A DNA stretch of 64,000 bases from Rhodovulum sp. (GTDB lineage Bacteria; Pseudomonadota; Alphaproteobacteria; Rhodobacterales; Rhodobacteraceae). Below the pieces are notes generated by a model. The model made no database searches. It worked only from the letters and a program-made list of their open reading frames with translations, and was not told where the DNA came from. Positions 45,324 to 53,287 of the stretch are shown in pieces. The translations under genes and the position numbers were made by a program. Each line of letters starts with the position of its first letter. Positions within the stretch are counted from its first letter, which is position 1. The DNA lies in contig PALT01000021.1 in the NCBI GenBank assembly GCA_002706605.1, positions 34,954 through 98,953 of the forward strand, in the 5' to 3' direction.

Positions 45324-46153
45324 CCGCTGTCACGACCCAAGCCCCCGACACCCGTCGGGCGGGCCGCACTGTCTATGCCGCGGCGGTGGTTCTGCTGTGT
45401 GCATGGGTGTTGGTGCCGCTCTATTTCCTGTTCATCAACACGCTGTCCTCACCCGATACGGTGAACAGTTTCCCCAAGCCCTTTGTGCCCGAGTTCGACA
45501 CCGGCTCCTTGGCTTTTTTCGCGGGGTTTGCAGGGATGCTGAGCGCGCTCAAGAACTCGATCCTTGTGGCGGGGATGACGATGGTGATGTCGATCCTGAT
45601 CGGTGCACCTGCGGGCTATGCCCTGTCACGGTTCGACTTTCGCGGCAAAGAGGTGTTTCGCCTGTTGATCCTGTTGACGCGGGCCTTTCCCTTGCCGTTG
45701 CTGGCGCTCCCGTTGGCGGTGATGTTCATTCGCACGGGTCTGGATGACACGGTGTTCGGCCTTGCCTTGGTGCACACGACATTGGCGGTGCCTTTTGCCG
45801 TTCTGATCACCTTTTCCCTGTTTTCCGGCATCCCGATGGAACTGGAAGAGGCGGCGTGGACCCTTGGCTGTACCCGCCTGACGGCCTTTACCAAGGTGGT
45901 GCTGCCCCTGATCCTGCCGGGCATCACGGCCAGCGCGATCTTTGCCTTTGTGATCTCGTGGAACGAAGTGTTCGCGGCGGCGGTTCTGACCATCGAAAAC
46001 CGCACCCTGACCGCGTTCCTTTTGCAAAATCTGGACACATCGCCCCTGCATCTGAAATTCGCGGGCGGCTTTATTCTGGTCGTGCCTGCTCTGATCTTCA
46101 TCTTTGCGGTGCGCAAATATCTCTTTGCCATGTGGGGCATCGCCAACCGCTAG
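45320..46153 (+). CDS. Sugar ABC transporter permease (MalG type)
   Basis: A 277-residue second permease with about six helices and an EAA loop MELEEAAWTLGCTRLTAFTK (about 173-192). AAAGGAG precedes an ATG that overlaps the MalF-type stop (ATGA). It pairs with the preceding permease in a heterodimer. Confidence 0.92.
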   Translation: MTAVTTQAPDTRRAGRTVYAAAVVLLCAWVLVPLYFLFINTLSSPDTVNSFPKPFVPEFDTGSLAFFAGFAGMLSALKNSILVAGMTMVMSILIGAPAGYALSRFDFRGKEVFRLLILLTRAFPLPLLALPLAVMFIRTGLDDTVFGLALVHTTLAVPFAVLITFSLFSGIPMELEEAAWTLGCTRLTAFTKVVLPLILPGITASAIFAFVISWNEVFAAAVLTIENRTLTAFLLQNLDTSPLHLKFAGGFILVVPALIFIFAVRKYLFAMWGIANR

Positions 46154-46176
46154 GCGGTGGCGTGAAAGGACAAACA

Positions 46177-47220
46177 ATGGCTGTTATCGAAATCAAGAAC
46201 GTCGCCAAACGGTTTGGAAACTACCAAGCTCTGTCAGACATCAACCTGACCATCGAAGATCAGGAATTCATGGTTTTGCTGGGCGCGTCAGGGTGCGGGA
46301 AATCGACCCTGCTGCGGATCATTGCGGGCCTTGAAACCGCCAGTGAGGGCGAGGTCTGGATCGGCGGGAAACGTATCGACCACCTGCCGCCCAAGGACCG
46401 TGGCATCGCGATGGTGTTTCAGAACTATGCCGTCTTTCCCCACCTGACCGTGTTTGAAAACATCGGCTTTGGCCTGCGGATGCAAAAGCTGCCCAATGAC
46501 GAGGTGACCCGCCGCGTCACGCGCGTGGCCGAGTTGATGCATATCGATGCGTTGCTGAAACGCTATTCGGGTGAGCTTTCGGGCGGGCAACGCCAACGCG
46601 TCGCGGTCGCCCGCGCCTTGGCTATGGAGCCCGACGTGATCCTGATGGATGAACCTTTGTCGAACCTCGACGCGCTGTTGCGCATGGAAATGCGCGCCGA
46701 ACTCAAGGGCGTCTTGGCCGAAAGCAACACCACCGCCATCTACGTCACCCATGATCAGGTCGAGGCCATGTCGATGGCCGACCGGATTAGTGTGATGCAT
46801 CAGGGCAAGATCGTTCAGGCCGCATCGCCGATTGAGGTCTATCGCAATCCCGCCGCCGAATTCGTGGCCGGTTTCATCGGAAACCCGCCGATGAATTTCC
46901 TAACCGCCACGCCCGCCGGCACAGGGCAATGGCAGGTGGCCGGATTGGCGTTGGACGGGCCGCAATCGGGGGCCGAGACCCTGAACTTTGCGATCCGGCC
47001 CGAGGATCTGCGCCTGTCGGAGATGGGCATGCAGGCCAAGGTCAAGATCGTGGAACCCCTTGGCGCGCATCTGCTTGTGACCTGTGAGGTGGACGGCACC
47101 CTGTTCCGCGCGGTTCTGGACAGTGATCTGGCGGTCAAGCGGGGTGACACCCTGACCCTTACGCCGCAACCCGACCGTATCCGCTGGTTCGATCCCGTAT
47201 CGACCCGCGCCGTTGCCTGA
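46177..47220 (+). CDS. Sugar ABC transporter ATP-binding protein (MalK/UgpC type)
   Basis: A 347-residue ATPase energising the importer. Walker A GASGCGKST (about 37-45), signature LSGGQRQR, Walker B DVILMDEPLSNLDA, switch His in YVTHDQVEAM, and a C-terminal TOBE domain (FAIRPEDLRLSE onwards) as in MalK/UgpC. ATG 46177 has AAAGGA upstream; the frame upstream lies inside the MalG gene. Confidence 0.94.
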   Translation: MAVIEIKNVAKRFGNYQALSDINLTIEDQEFMVLLGASGCGKSTLLRIIAGLETASEGEVWIGGKRIDHLPPKDRGIAMVFQNYAVFPHLTVFENIGFGLRMQKLPNDEVTRRVTRVAELMHIDALLKRYSGELSGGQRQRVAVARALAMEPDVILMDEPLSNLDALLRMEMRAELKGVLAESNTTAIYVTHDQVEAMSMADRISVMHQGKIVQAASPIEVYRNPAAEFVAGFIGNPPMNFLTATPAGTGQWQVAGLALDGPQSGAETLNFAIRPEDLRLSEMGMQAKVKIVEPLGAHLLVTCEVDGTLFRAVLDSDLAVKRGDTLTLTPQPDRIRWFDPVSTRAVA

Positions 47221-47228
47221 GGCACATG

Positions 47229-48509
47229 ATGCAGAAATCCGATATGCTGAACCACGCGCGCACCGTGCTGCGTGACAATGATCGGGGCACCTATACGGTG
47301 CCGACCCATGGTCTGTATCCGTTTCAATGGAACTGGGACTCGGCCCTCAGCGCGCTGGGGTTTTCCCATTTTGATGAGGCGCGCGCATGGACCGAAATCG
47401 ACACCCTGATGGCGCATCAGTGGGACGACGGGATGGTTCCGCATATCATCTTTCACGAACCCGATGACGGCTATTTTCCGGGCCCCGATGTGTGGGGCAC
47501 GGACCGGCCCACGCCAACATCGGGCATTACCCAGCCCCCCGTCGCGGGCTTTGCCGTGCGCCGCATCCATGATCGCGCCACCGACCGCGATCTGGCCGAC
47601 CGGATGGCGCGGACCTTGGTCCCGAAAATCCACGCGTGGCATCAATGGTTCTACCGCTGCCGCGACCCGCAGGGGACGGGTCTTGTCGCGCTGTTGCACC
47701 CGTGGGAATCCGGTCGCGACAATTCGGCGGATTGGGACGAGGCGTTTGCGCGTGTTCCCACGGACGGTGTCGGCACCTTTACCCGCCGCGACACCACCCA
47801 CGCCAACCCTGCACACCGTCCGACGGATGATCAGTACAAGCGCTATATCTGGCTGGTGCAAAAGTTCCGCAGCCTTGATTGGGACAACCGCAAACTGCAC
47901 GATGCATCGCCGTTTCAGGTGGTCGATCCGGGGTTCAACGCGATCCTGATCCGGTCCTGCGCCGACCTTGCCGATCTGGCCGAGGTCCTGAACCTGCCCG
48001 ACATCGCCACACAGTCCCGCGCGCTTGCGGATAAGGCATTGGCGGCGATGGACACGCTCTGGAGCGATGCGGCAGGCCAGTACCTGTGCCTTGACCGTCG
48101 CCTTGGTGCCTTGGTCCCCAGCCTGTCGATTGGCGGCATTCTGGCGGCCTTTGCGCCGCTGCCGTTGAACCGCGTTCAAGCCCTGAGCGCGCGGATCGAA
48201 ACGCTTGCTCAATCCTGTACCTATCTGGTCCCAAGCCACGACCCCACCACGCCCGAATTTGAGGGACTACGCTATTGGCGGGGACCGGTGTGGTTGATCG
48301 TGAACTATATGATTGCGGATGGCCTGATCCGTGCGGGCGAAGGCGCAATGGCCGAACGGATCATGCAGGATTGTGCCCGTCTGATCGTCAAAAGCGGCTT
48401 TGCCGAATATCACGATCCGATCACCGCCGAACCCTGCGGGGGCGCGCATTTCACGTGGACGGCGGCTATGATCATCGAGATCTTTAGCACGCGCGATTTG
48501 GTTTCCTGA
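47229..48509 (+). CDS. GH63-type glycoside hydrolase (mannosyl-/glucosylglycerate hydrolase-like)
   Basis: A 426-residue (alpha/alpha)6-barrel hydrolase without a signal peptide. It shows YPFQWNWDSALSALGF (about 27-42), AHQWDDGMVPHIIFH, LLHPWESGRDNSADWDEAF and YWRGPVWLIVNYM (near the end), the pattern of GH63 proteins of the MgH/GgH group that cleave mannosylglycerate or glucosylglycerate. Fifth in the LacI/ABC operon, 5-8 bp after the ATPase stop; of two ATGs (47226, 47229) the second has better spacing to GAGG. The imported substrate would be cleaved in the cytoplasm. The exact sugar is inferred only from family membership. Confidence 0.8.
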   Translation: MQKSDMLNHARTVLRDNDRGTYTVPTHGLYPFQWNWDSALSALGFSHFDEARAWTEIDTLMAHQWDDGMVPHIIFHEPDDGYFPGPDVWGTDRPTPTSGITQPPVAGFAVRRIHDRATDRDLADRMARTLVPKIHAWHQWFYRCRDPQGTGLVALLHPWESGRDNSADWDEAFARVPTDGVGTFTRRDTTHANPAHRPTDDQYKRYIWLVQKFRSLDWDNRKLHDASPFQVVDPGFNAILIRSCADLADLAEVLNLPDIATQSRALADKALAAMDTLWSDAAGQYLCLDRRLGALVPSLSIGGILAAFAPLPLNRVQALSARIETLAQSCTYLVPSHDPTTPEFEGLRYWRGPVWLIVNYMIADGLIRAGEGAMAERIMQDCARLIVKSGFAEYHDPITAEPCGGAHFTWTAAMIIEIFSTRDLVS

Positions 48510-48594
48510 ACCGTCGCGCAAGGGTCGGTGACGGCTTGATCGCGCGGCGCAAATCGACGCTAATGACCCTTGGGGACATTAAGTGGAGGGCGCG

Positions 48595-49473
48595 ATGTTG
48601 AGTGGATTTGAAGAAATCGATATCCCGGTGACGGGGGCGACCATCCATGCGCGTGTTGGCGGGGCGGGAGAGCCGCTTTTGCTGTTACATGGCTATCCGC
48701 AGACCCATGTCATGTGGCACGGCATCGCTGATGAGCTTGCGAAAACCCATCGGGTGATTGTTTCGGACCTGCGCGGCTATGGCGATTCAATCGCGCATGA
48801 GACGGATTTCAGTTTCCGTGCGATGGCGCGCGATCAGGTCGAACTGATGCAGGCGCTGGGGCATTCACGTTTTGACGTCGTCGCGCATGACAGGGGCGCG
48901 CGGACCACCCACCGAATGACGTTGGACCATCCCCACGCGGTACGGTCGGTTGTTCTGATCGACATCCTGCCGACGTTGGACGTGTGGCGGACGATGGATG
49001 ACTGGTTGGCGAAACGCTATTACCACTGGATGTTTCTGGCCCAGCCCGGCGAGATGCCGCACCGCCTGATCTGTGGTGATCCGATCCTGTTTTTACACTC
49101 GGCCCTGATCGGATTGTCGGGCGCGGTCGACCTGTTCCACCCAGATGCGATGGCGGCCTACGAACGGGCGGCCAGCAACCCGTCTGTGGTTGCGGCATGG
49201 TGCGGTGATTATTCCGCCGCTGCATCGATCGATCTGGACCATGACCGAATGGATTTGGGGCGCACCAACCCCATCCCGTGCCTCGTTCTGTGGGGCGGCA
49301 AGGGCGTTGTGGACCATCACCTTGATCCCGTTGCGGCATGGCAGGCATGGTTTCCTAACGCCACTGGGCACGCGATTGATGCGGGCCATTTCCTTGTGGA
49401 AGAGCGGCCCGCCGAGGTTCTGGAGGCCTTGCGCCACCATCTAAGCCAGACCGGCTCGGCGACGGCGTCTTGA
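48595..49473 (+). CDS. Haloacetate (fluoroacetate) dehalogenase, alpha/beta hydrolase
   Basis: A 292-residue alpha/beta hydrolase. All residues that define fluoroacetate dehalogenase are in place by my alignment from memory: nucleophile Asp99 with Arg100 and Arg103 in AHDRGARTTHR, Asp123 in DILPT, the halide pocket His144-Trp145 in YYHWMFLAQ, Tyr206 in GDYSAAA, and His265 in AGHFLVEE. It would hydrolyse haloacetates to glycolate. GGAGGG precedes ATG 48595. It is not clearly part of the upstream sugar operon (85-bp gap). Glycolate could feed the glcDEF oxidase elsewhere in this window. Confidence 0.85.
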   Translation: MLSGFEEIDIPVTGATIHARVGGAGEPLLLLHGYPQTHVMWHGIADELAKTHRVIVSDLRGYGDSIAHETDFSFRAMARDQVELMQALGHSRFDVVAHDRGARTTHRMTLDHPHAVRSVVLIDILPTLDVWRTMDDWLAKRYYHWMFLAQPGEMPHRLICGDPILFLHSALIGLSGAVDLFHPDAMAAYERAASNPSVVAAWCGDYSAAASIDLDHDRMDLGRTNPIPCLVLWGGKGVVDHHLDPVAAWQAWFPNATGHAIDAGHFLVEERPAEVLEALRHHLSQTGSATAS

Positions 49474-49538
49474 TTGGGGGCTAGGGTGATGTGGGGACTG
49501 TTAGCCGCTCTCGCCAGAAGAGGCGTTCAAGACGCCCG

Positions 49539-49658
49539 TCACGCAGGCATCATGCAGCAGAACTGCAACCCGTAGCGATCATCTGTCGGCGCCAGCGCGA
49601 CCATGTCGGCACCACATGGGTTCTCCCCTTCGCAGTAATCGTTGTTTTGCGTTTGCAA
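49539..49658 (-). CDS. Putative 39-residue Cys-containing small protein after IclR
   Basis: An unrecognised small open frame. Starting from TTG at 49658, nine bases after the IclR stop and in the same frame, it encodes 39 residues including NNDYCEGENPCGADMVAL and a C-terminal YGLQFCCMMPA. An AGAGG lies 6-7 bp before the TTG. Codon choice looks coding and there are four Cys (9, 15, 34, 35). It could be a real small protein coupled to IclR translation, a readthrough extension of IclR, or a remnant of a longer gene. It is the only gene-like content in the gap between the dehalogenase and IclR. Confidence 0.3.
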   Translation of the reverse strand: MQTQNNDYCEGENPCGADMVALAPTDDRYGLQFCCMMPA

Positions 49659-49667
49659 AGCCTGCCT

Positions 49668-50456
49668 CTAGAGCGCGGCTTTGGGACAGCCTAGGTCGGT
49701 CGAAATGCTTTTTGCCGCTGAAACGACCGCATTGATCTGTGCGGGGGCGGGCGGGGTTTCGATATATTGGGTCAGGCTGACGATCGCGATGGTCGCGACC
49801 ACCTTGGCGTCCGCGTCCATGATCGGGCAGGCCAGCGCATTCAGACCCAGCATTGTCTCATTCGGTGCGGTGGCCCAGCCTTGGGCGGCGATGGCGTCCA
49901 GATGGGCGTCGAATTCCGCAGGGTCCTTGATCGTGAACTGGGTGGTCGCGGGCAACACGGCGGGCAGGGTGGCCTGACGCGCCTCGGGCGGCATCTTGGC
50001 CAGCGTCATTTTGCCTTGGGCCGAGTTGGTGAACCCAAGTAGCGATCCGGGGCGGACGCCGACCTCAATCTCCATGGTGCCGGCGATTGTGTTCAGGATG
50101 CGGATGCCGGTGTCTTGTACCTGACCCAGACTGACCGCGTGCCCCGTGGCATCGCGCAGGGCCCGCATATGGGGCAGGGCAACCGACGACAGATCCGCCG
50201 AACCCGACGCGGCCTTGCCGAGCGAAATCAGACGGGCACCGATTCGATAGCGCTCGGTCTCTTCGGATTGCGAGATATAGCCCAGTGTCACCAATGTCCG
50301 CAGGTGACGATAGATGCGGCTTTTGGTGGTGCCAAGTGCGGTCGCCAAAGCGGTGACGCCGATGTCACTGTCACTTTCTGCAAGCGTTTCAAGCAGATGC
50401 AGGGCAAGTGCAACGCTCTGGATCACGTCGGATTTGTCGTCGTTCGCGGGTGTCAC
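49668..50456 (-). CDS. IclR family transcriptional regulator
   Basis: A 262-residue IclR regulator. The winged helix-turn-helix covers residues ~10-70 (ALHLLETLAESDSDIGVTAL, TTKSRIYRHLRTLVTLGYI) and the C-terminal effector domain includes ALRDATGHAVSLGQVQDTG and ALACPIMDADAKVVATIAIV. It starts with GTG preceded by GGGAGAGG. It is divergent from the bicupin-TRAP operon and a palindrome overlaps that operon's promoter, so it is the probable repressor, released by the transported acid or an intermediate. Confidence 0.92.
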   Translation of the reverse strand: MTPANDDKSDVIQSVALALHLLETLAESDSDIGVTALATALGTTKSRIYRHLRTLVTLGYISQSEETERYRIGARLISLGKAASGSADLSSVALPHMRALRDATGHAVSLGQVQDTGIRILNTIAGTMEIEVGVRPGSLLGFTNSAQGKMTLAKMPPEARQATLPAVLPATTQFTIKDPAEFDAHLDAIAAQGWATAPNETMLGLNALACPIMDADAKVVATIAIVSLTQYIETPPAPAQINAVVSAAKSISTDLGCPKAAL

Positions 50457-50519
50457 GCGCGCCTCTCCCTGTGTCGTCTGTCGTCTTACATCCCCTCAAA
50501 CGGTCGTCGGATGCAATGC

Positions 50520-50565
50520 TTGACAGCGTCGCAAAATTCTCTCTATGTTTTATCTAAAGAAACAT
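50520..50565 (+). promoter_or_regulatory. TRAP-operon promoter with IclR-type operator
   Basis: Consensus -35 TTGACA (50520-50525), 18-bp spacer, TATGTT (50544-50549). An inverted repeat ATGTTT (50545-50550) / AAACAT (50560-50565) with a 9-bp spacer overlaps the -10. The half-site resembles the TGTTTC/GAAACA arms of KdgR-type IclR operators. Confidence 0.6.
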
Positions 50566-50666
50566 CGTATCGTCTAGCGAAACAAATGCAACAGGAAACG
50601 ACGCGGCCGCATACCGGCATGTATGGTTTCCGTCGCGGGACACACGATTTGAGGGGGGAGAAAGCC

Positions 50667-51572
50667 ATGTATGACAAATCCGATCCGCGTGCGTCTTTGG
50701 CGCCCCAAGCGGCGGCCAGCATGATCGGTGTGACGGGCCTCGTCGCGGAGCCGCAAGAGGGCTATTTCTACGACACCGCGCCTCAAATCGATGACGGGAC
50801 GGGCAAGACATGGCTGCATCGCGGGCACAACTTCCTGATCGCCTATACCGAGGCCCTGCCGGGGGCAGTATTCGGTCGGATCGGGCAGTCTGATGAGTAT
50901 GCCGTGCTGTTGCCCGAGGCAGGCGCGATTATCGAGTGGGACGGCGCGCGTGAGGACGTTTCCGGCAATAGCCTGACCTTTGTTCCGCCGGGAAACAGTG
51001 CCGTGACCCTGCCCGAAGGCGGCGTGATCGTGCGCCTGTTTTCGACCCAGAACTCCGATCTGGCCGAGGCCTGTGGCAACGCGCGGGGCTATGACACGCC
51101 GCGCACGCATATTCCCGACTTTGCACCTTGGCCAGAACCGGTGGGCGGCTGGAAAATCCGGTCCTATGATCTGGACGTGCCGCGCCAAGAGGGGCGGTTT
51201 GGGCGCATCTTTCGGTGTACGACATTGATGGTGAATGTGCTGGAACCGTTTGACGGGCCGCGCGATCCATCCAAGATGTCGCCGCACCACCACGATGATT
51301 TTGAACAGGGTTCATTGGCCCTGTCGGGGAGCTTTACCCACTATCTGCGCTGGGCATGGACCAGCGATATGGCCGACTGGCGCGATGACCGCGCGGTTGA
51401 GATGGGCGCGCCGTCCGCCCTGATCATTCCGCCGCCCGTCATCCACACCACCCGCGCCACGGGTGAGGGCAGCAATGTTCTGGTCGATATCTTCAGCCCG
51501 CCGCGCGTCGATTTTTCGATGAAGCCGGGCTGGGTTCTGAACGCAGAGGACTACCCCATGCCCGAGGGCTAA
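50667..51572 (+). CDS. Bicupin-like protein of unknown function
   Basis: A 301-residue protein that appears to contain two cupin barrels. The N-terminal one has EYAVLLPEAGAIIEW and SLTFVPPGNSAVTLPEGG (about 75-120). The C-terminal one has SPHHHDDFEQGSLALSGSF (about 208-226) and ends with PPVIHTTRATGEGSN. The HHH-x-D-x-E residues could bind a metal, so it may be a dioxygenase or isomerase, or a sensor of the substrate. It leads the TRAP operon under an IclR-type promoter. GAGGGGGGAG precedes ATG 50667. No named family recognised. Confidence 0.7.
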   Translation: MYDKSDPRASLAPQAAASMIGVTGLVAEPQEGYFYDTAPQIDDGTGKTWLHRGHNFLIAYTEALPGAVFGRIGQSDEYAVLLPEAGAIIEWDGAREDVSGNSLTFVPPGNSAVTLPEGGVIVRLFSTQNSDLAEACGNARGYDTPRTHIPDFAPWPEPVGGWKIRSYDLDVPRQEGRFGRIFRCTTLMVNVLEPFDGPRDPSKMSPHHHDDFEQGSLALSGSFTHYLRWAWTSDMADWRDDRAVEMGAPSALIIPPPVIHTTRATGEGSNVLVDIFSPPRVDFSMKPGWVLNAEDYPMPEG

Positions 51573-51648
51573 TCCCACGAACGACAAAGCACGCCAAGGA
51601 CCGCTTGGCCAAGGAGACACTCTTACGATCAATTGGGAGGAGAAACCG

Positions 51649-52641
51649 ATGATCACCAGACGACACCTGTTACAGACCAGCACCGCCGCCGTGGCGGGGA
51701 CGTTGATGGCCCCGCATGTGGCGCGCGCCGCCGGGAAATCCATGAAGATCGCGCACGCCGCGAACGAGGTTCATCCGGGCCATATCCTTGCGACCAGCTT
51801 TGCCGCGGCACTTGAGGAGCTGATGCCCGGCGGGTTCAACATCAACATCTTCCCCAACCGTCAATTGGGTGATGACAAGCAACTGTTGGAAAGCACCGTG
51901 GCGGGCAGCATGGACGTCACCGCCGTGTCGGGCGTTCTGATCCCGCTGGTCACCGGTCGTCAGGCGATGAACGCATGGCAATTGCCGTTCTTGGTGCGCG
52001 ACTATGACCACTTTGGCGAACTGGCTCTTGGTCCGGTCGGCCAGAAAATTCAGGACGATCTGCGCGCCGCCGGTTTGATCAGCCTTGCCACCGCCGACAC
52101 TGGTCAGCGTAATTTCCTGTCTATCAAGGATCCGGTGACGTCGCTGGATGATCTGTCGGGGCTCAAGACGCGGATCGTGCCGGTGCCGCTACACAAACAG
52201 ATCTGGGAAACCTTGGGCACCGCGCCGGTTGGCCTGCCTTATGGAGAAATTTACGGCGCGCTGGAAACCGGTGTTCTGGACGCGGTTGAGATCAACGTTT
52301 CCTCGATGCTGGGCGAAAACCTGTGGGAGGTCGGCAAGAACTTTACCCTGACCGGCCACTATCCGTGGCACATGACCACCATCATGTCCGAACGGTATTG
52401 GAATGACCTCAACGACGAGGAAAAGGCCGTCGTGAACGAGGCTGGTCGCCGCTCGGTTTCCGCCACGCTGGACTATGCCAAGACACAGGACGCAGAGGGC
52501 CGCGAGACCCTGAAATCCAAAGGGGTCGAGGTTCTGGAACTGTCCGATCTGGACGCGATGCGCGCCAAGGTGTCGGCGATGACGACCGAATGGGCCGCCA
52601 AAGATCCGTTGATCGCGGAGCTGGTCGCCGCCGCCGGGTGA
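51649..52641 (+). CDS. TRAP transporter substrate-binding protein DctP
   Basis: A 330-residue periplasmic binding protein of the DctP family. The signal peptide carries a twin-arginine motif (TRRHLLQTS) and ends near ARA-AG. The DctP signature region is GQRNFLSIKDPVTSLDDLSG followed by LKTRIVPVP, with the carboxylate-binding Arg in TRIV. Ligands of the family are mostly C4-dicarboxylates, sugar acids and other organic anions. GGGAGG precedes the ATG. A strong hairpin follows the gene. Confidence 0.93.
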   Translation: MITRRHLLQTSTAAVAGTLMAPHVARAAGKSMKIAHAANEVHPGHILATSFAAALEELMPGGFNINIFPNRQLGDDKQLLESTVAGSMDVTAVSGVLIPLVTGRQAMNAWQLPFLVRDYDHFGELALGPVGQKIQDDLRAAGLISLATADTGQRNFLSIKDPVTSLDDLSGLKTRIVPVPLHKQIWETLGTAPVGLPYGEIYGALETGVLDAVEINVSSMLGENLWEVGKNFTLTGHYPWHMTTIMSERYWNDLNDEEKAVVNEAGRRSVSATLDYAKTQDAEGRETLKSKGVEVLELSDLDAMRAKVSAMTTEWAAKDPLIAELVAAAG

Positions 52642-52658
52642 TCCGGCCACGAACCAAT

Positions 52659-52693
52659 CCCCGCGCGGGCCGAAACCGCGCGGGGGCTTTTCT
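52659..52693 (+). terminator. Intercistronic hairpin after dctP
   Basis: Perfect 10-bp stem CCCCGCGCGG (52659-52668) / CCGCGCGGGG (52676-52685), 7-nt loop, followed by GCTTTTCT. It sits between the binding-protein and permease genes and probably acts as a partial terminator. Confidence 0.75.
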
Positions 52694-52705
52694 GAAAGGT
52701 AGGTC

Positions 52706-53287
52706 ATGACCTCTGTCTCCCCATCGCCGCCGCCCCTGATCGTGCGCGGCTATTTGATGACTGTGCGCGTTCTGGCGGGGATTTGCATGGCGTTGATCGT
52801 GGTGATCATGATCGCGCAGGTCTTTGCGCGATATGTGCTTGGGGATTCACTGATCTGGGCCGAGGAACTGTGCCGTTACCTGTTGATATGGCAGACATTT
52901 CTGGTGCTTGGCCTTGCCTATCAGCGCGGTGAATTCGTCACGTTGGACTTTGTCCCGATGCACCTGCCACCGCGCGGGCGTTGGGTCCTGAGTGCAGTGA
53001 TGGCGGGGCCGATCCTGTTCTTTCTGGGGCTGATGGCGATGCACGGCTATACCTATGCCGCACGGTTTGAGAGCCAGACGATCCCCGCCCTCGATTTCAT
53101 CTGGGAATCCCTGACCGGCAACCCCTTGGGCCTGTCGATCCGCTGGGTCTATGTGTCGGTGACGGTTGGTCTGTCCCTGATGGGGGTGCATGTGATCGCC
53201 GATCTGATCGCCCGTTTCGGCCCCGAATTCCGCAATAACATCGACCTATCAGGCGCGGGCGCGACCCCGTCCGGAGAGCTGGACTAA
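52706..53287 (+). CDS. TRAP transporter small permease DctQ
   Basis: A 193-residue membrane protein with four helices and the DctQ pattern: VFARYVLGDSLIWAEELCRYLLIWQTFLV-type segment at about 36-65 (Glu-Glu plus Trp), then RWVYVSVTVGLSLMGVHVIADL. The stop overlaps the DctM start (TAATG). Confidence 0.93.
   Translation: MTSVSPSPPPLIVRGYLMTVRVLAGICMALIVVIMIAQVFARYVLGDSLIWAEELCRYLLIWQTFLVLGLAYQRGEFVTLDFVPMHLPPRGRWVLSAVMAGPILFFLGLMAMHGYTYAARFESQTIPALDFIWESLTGNPLGLSIRWVYVSVTVGLSLMGVHVIADLIARFGPEFRNNIDLSGAGATPSGELD

Noticed and set aside
46839..48239. 466-codon minus-strand open frame
   Set aside because: Antisense to the MalK-type ATPase and GH63 genes; no domain features.
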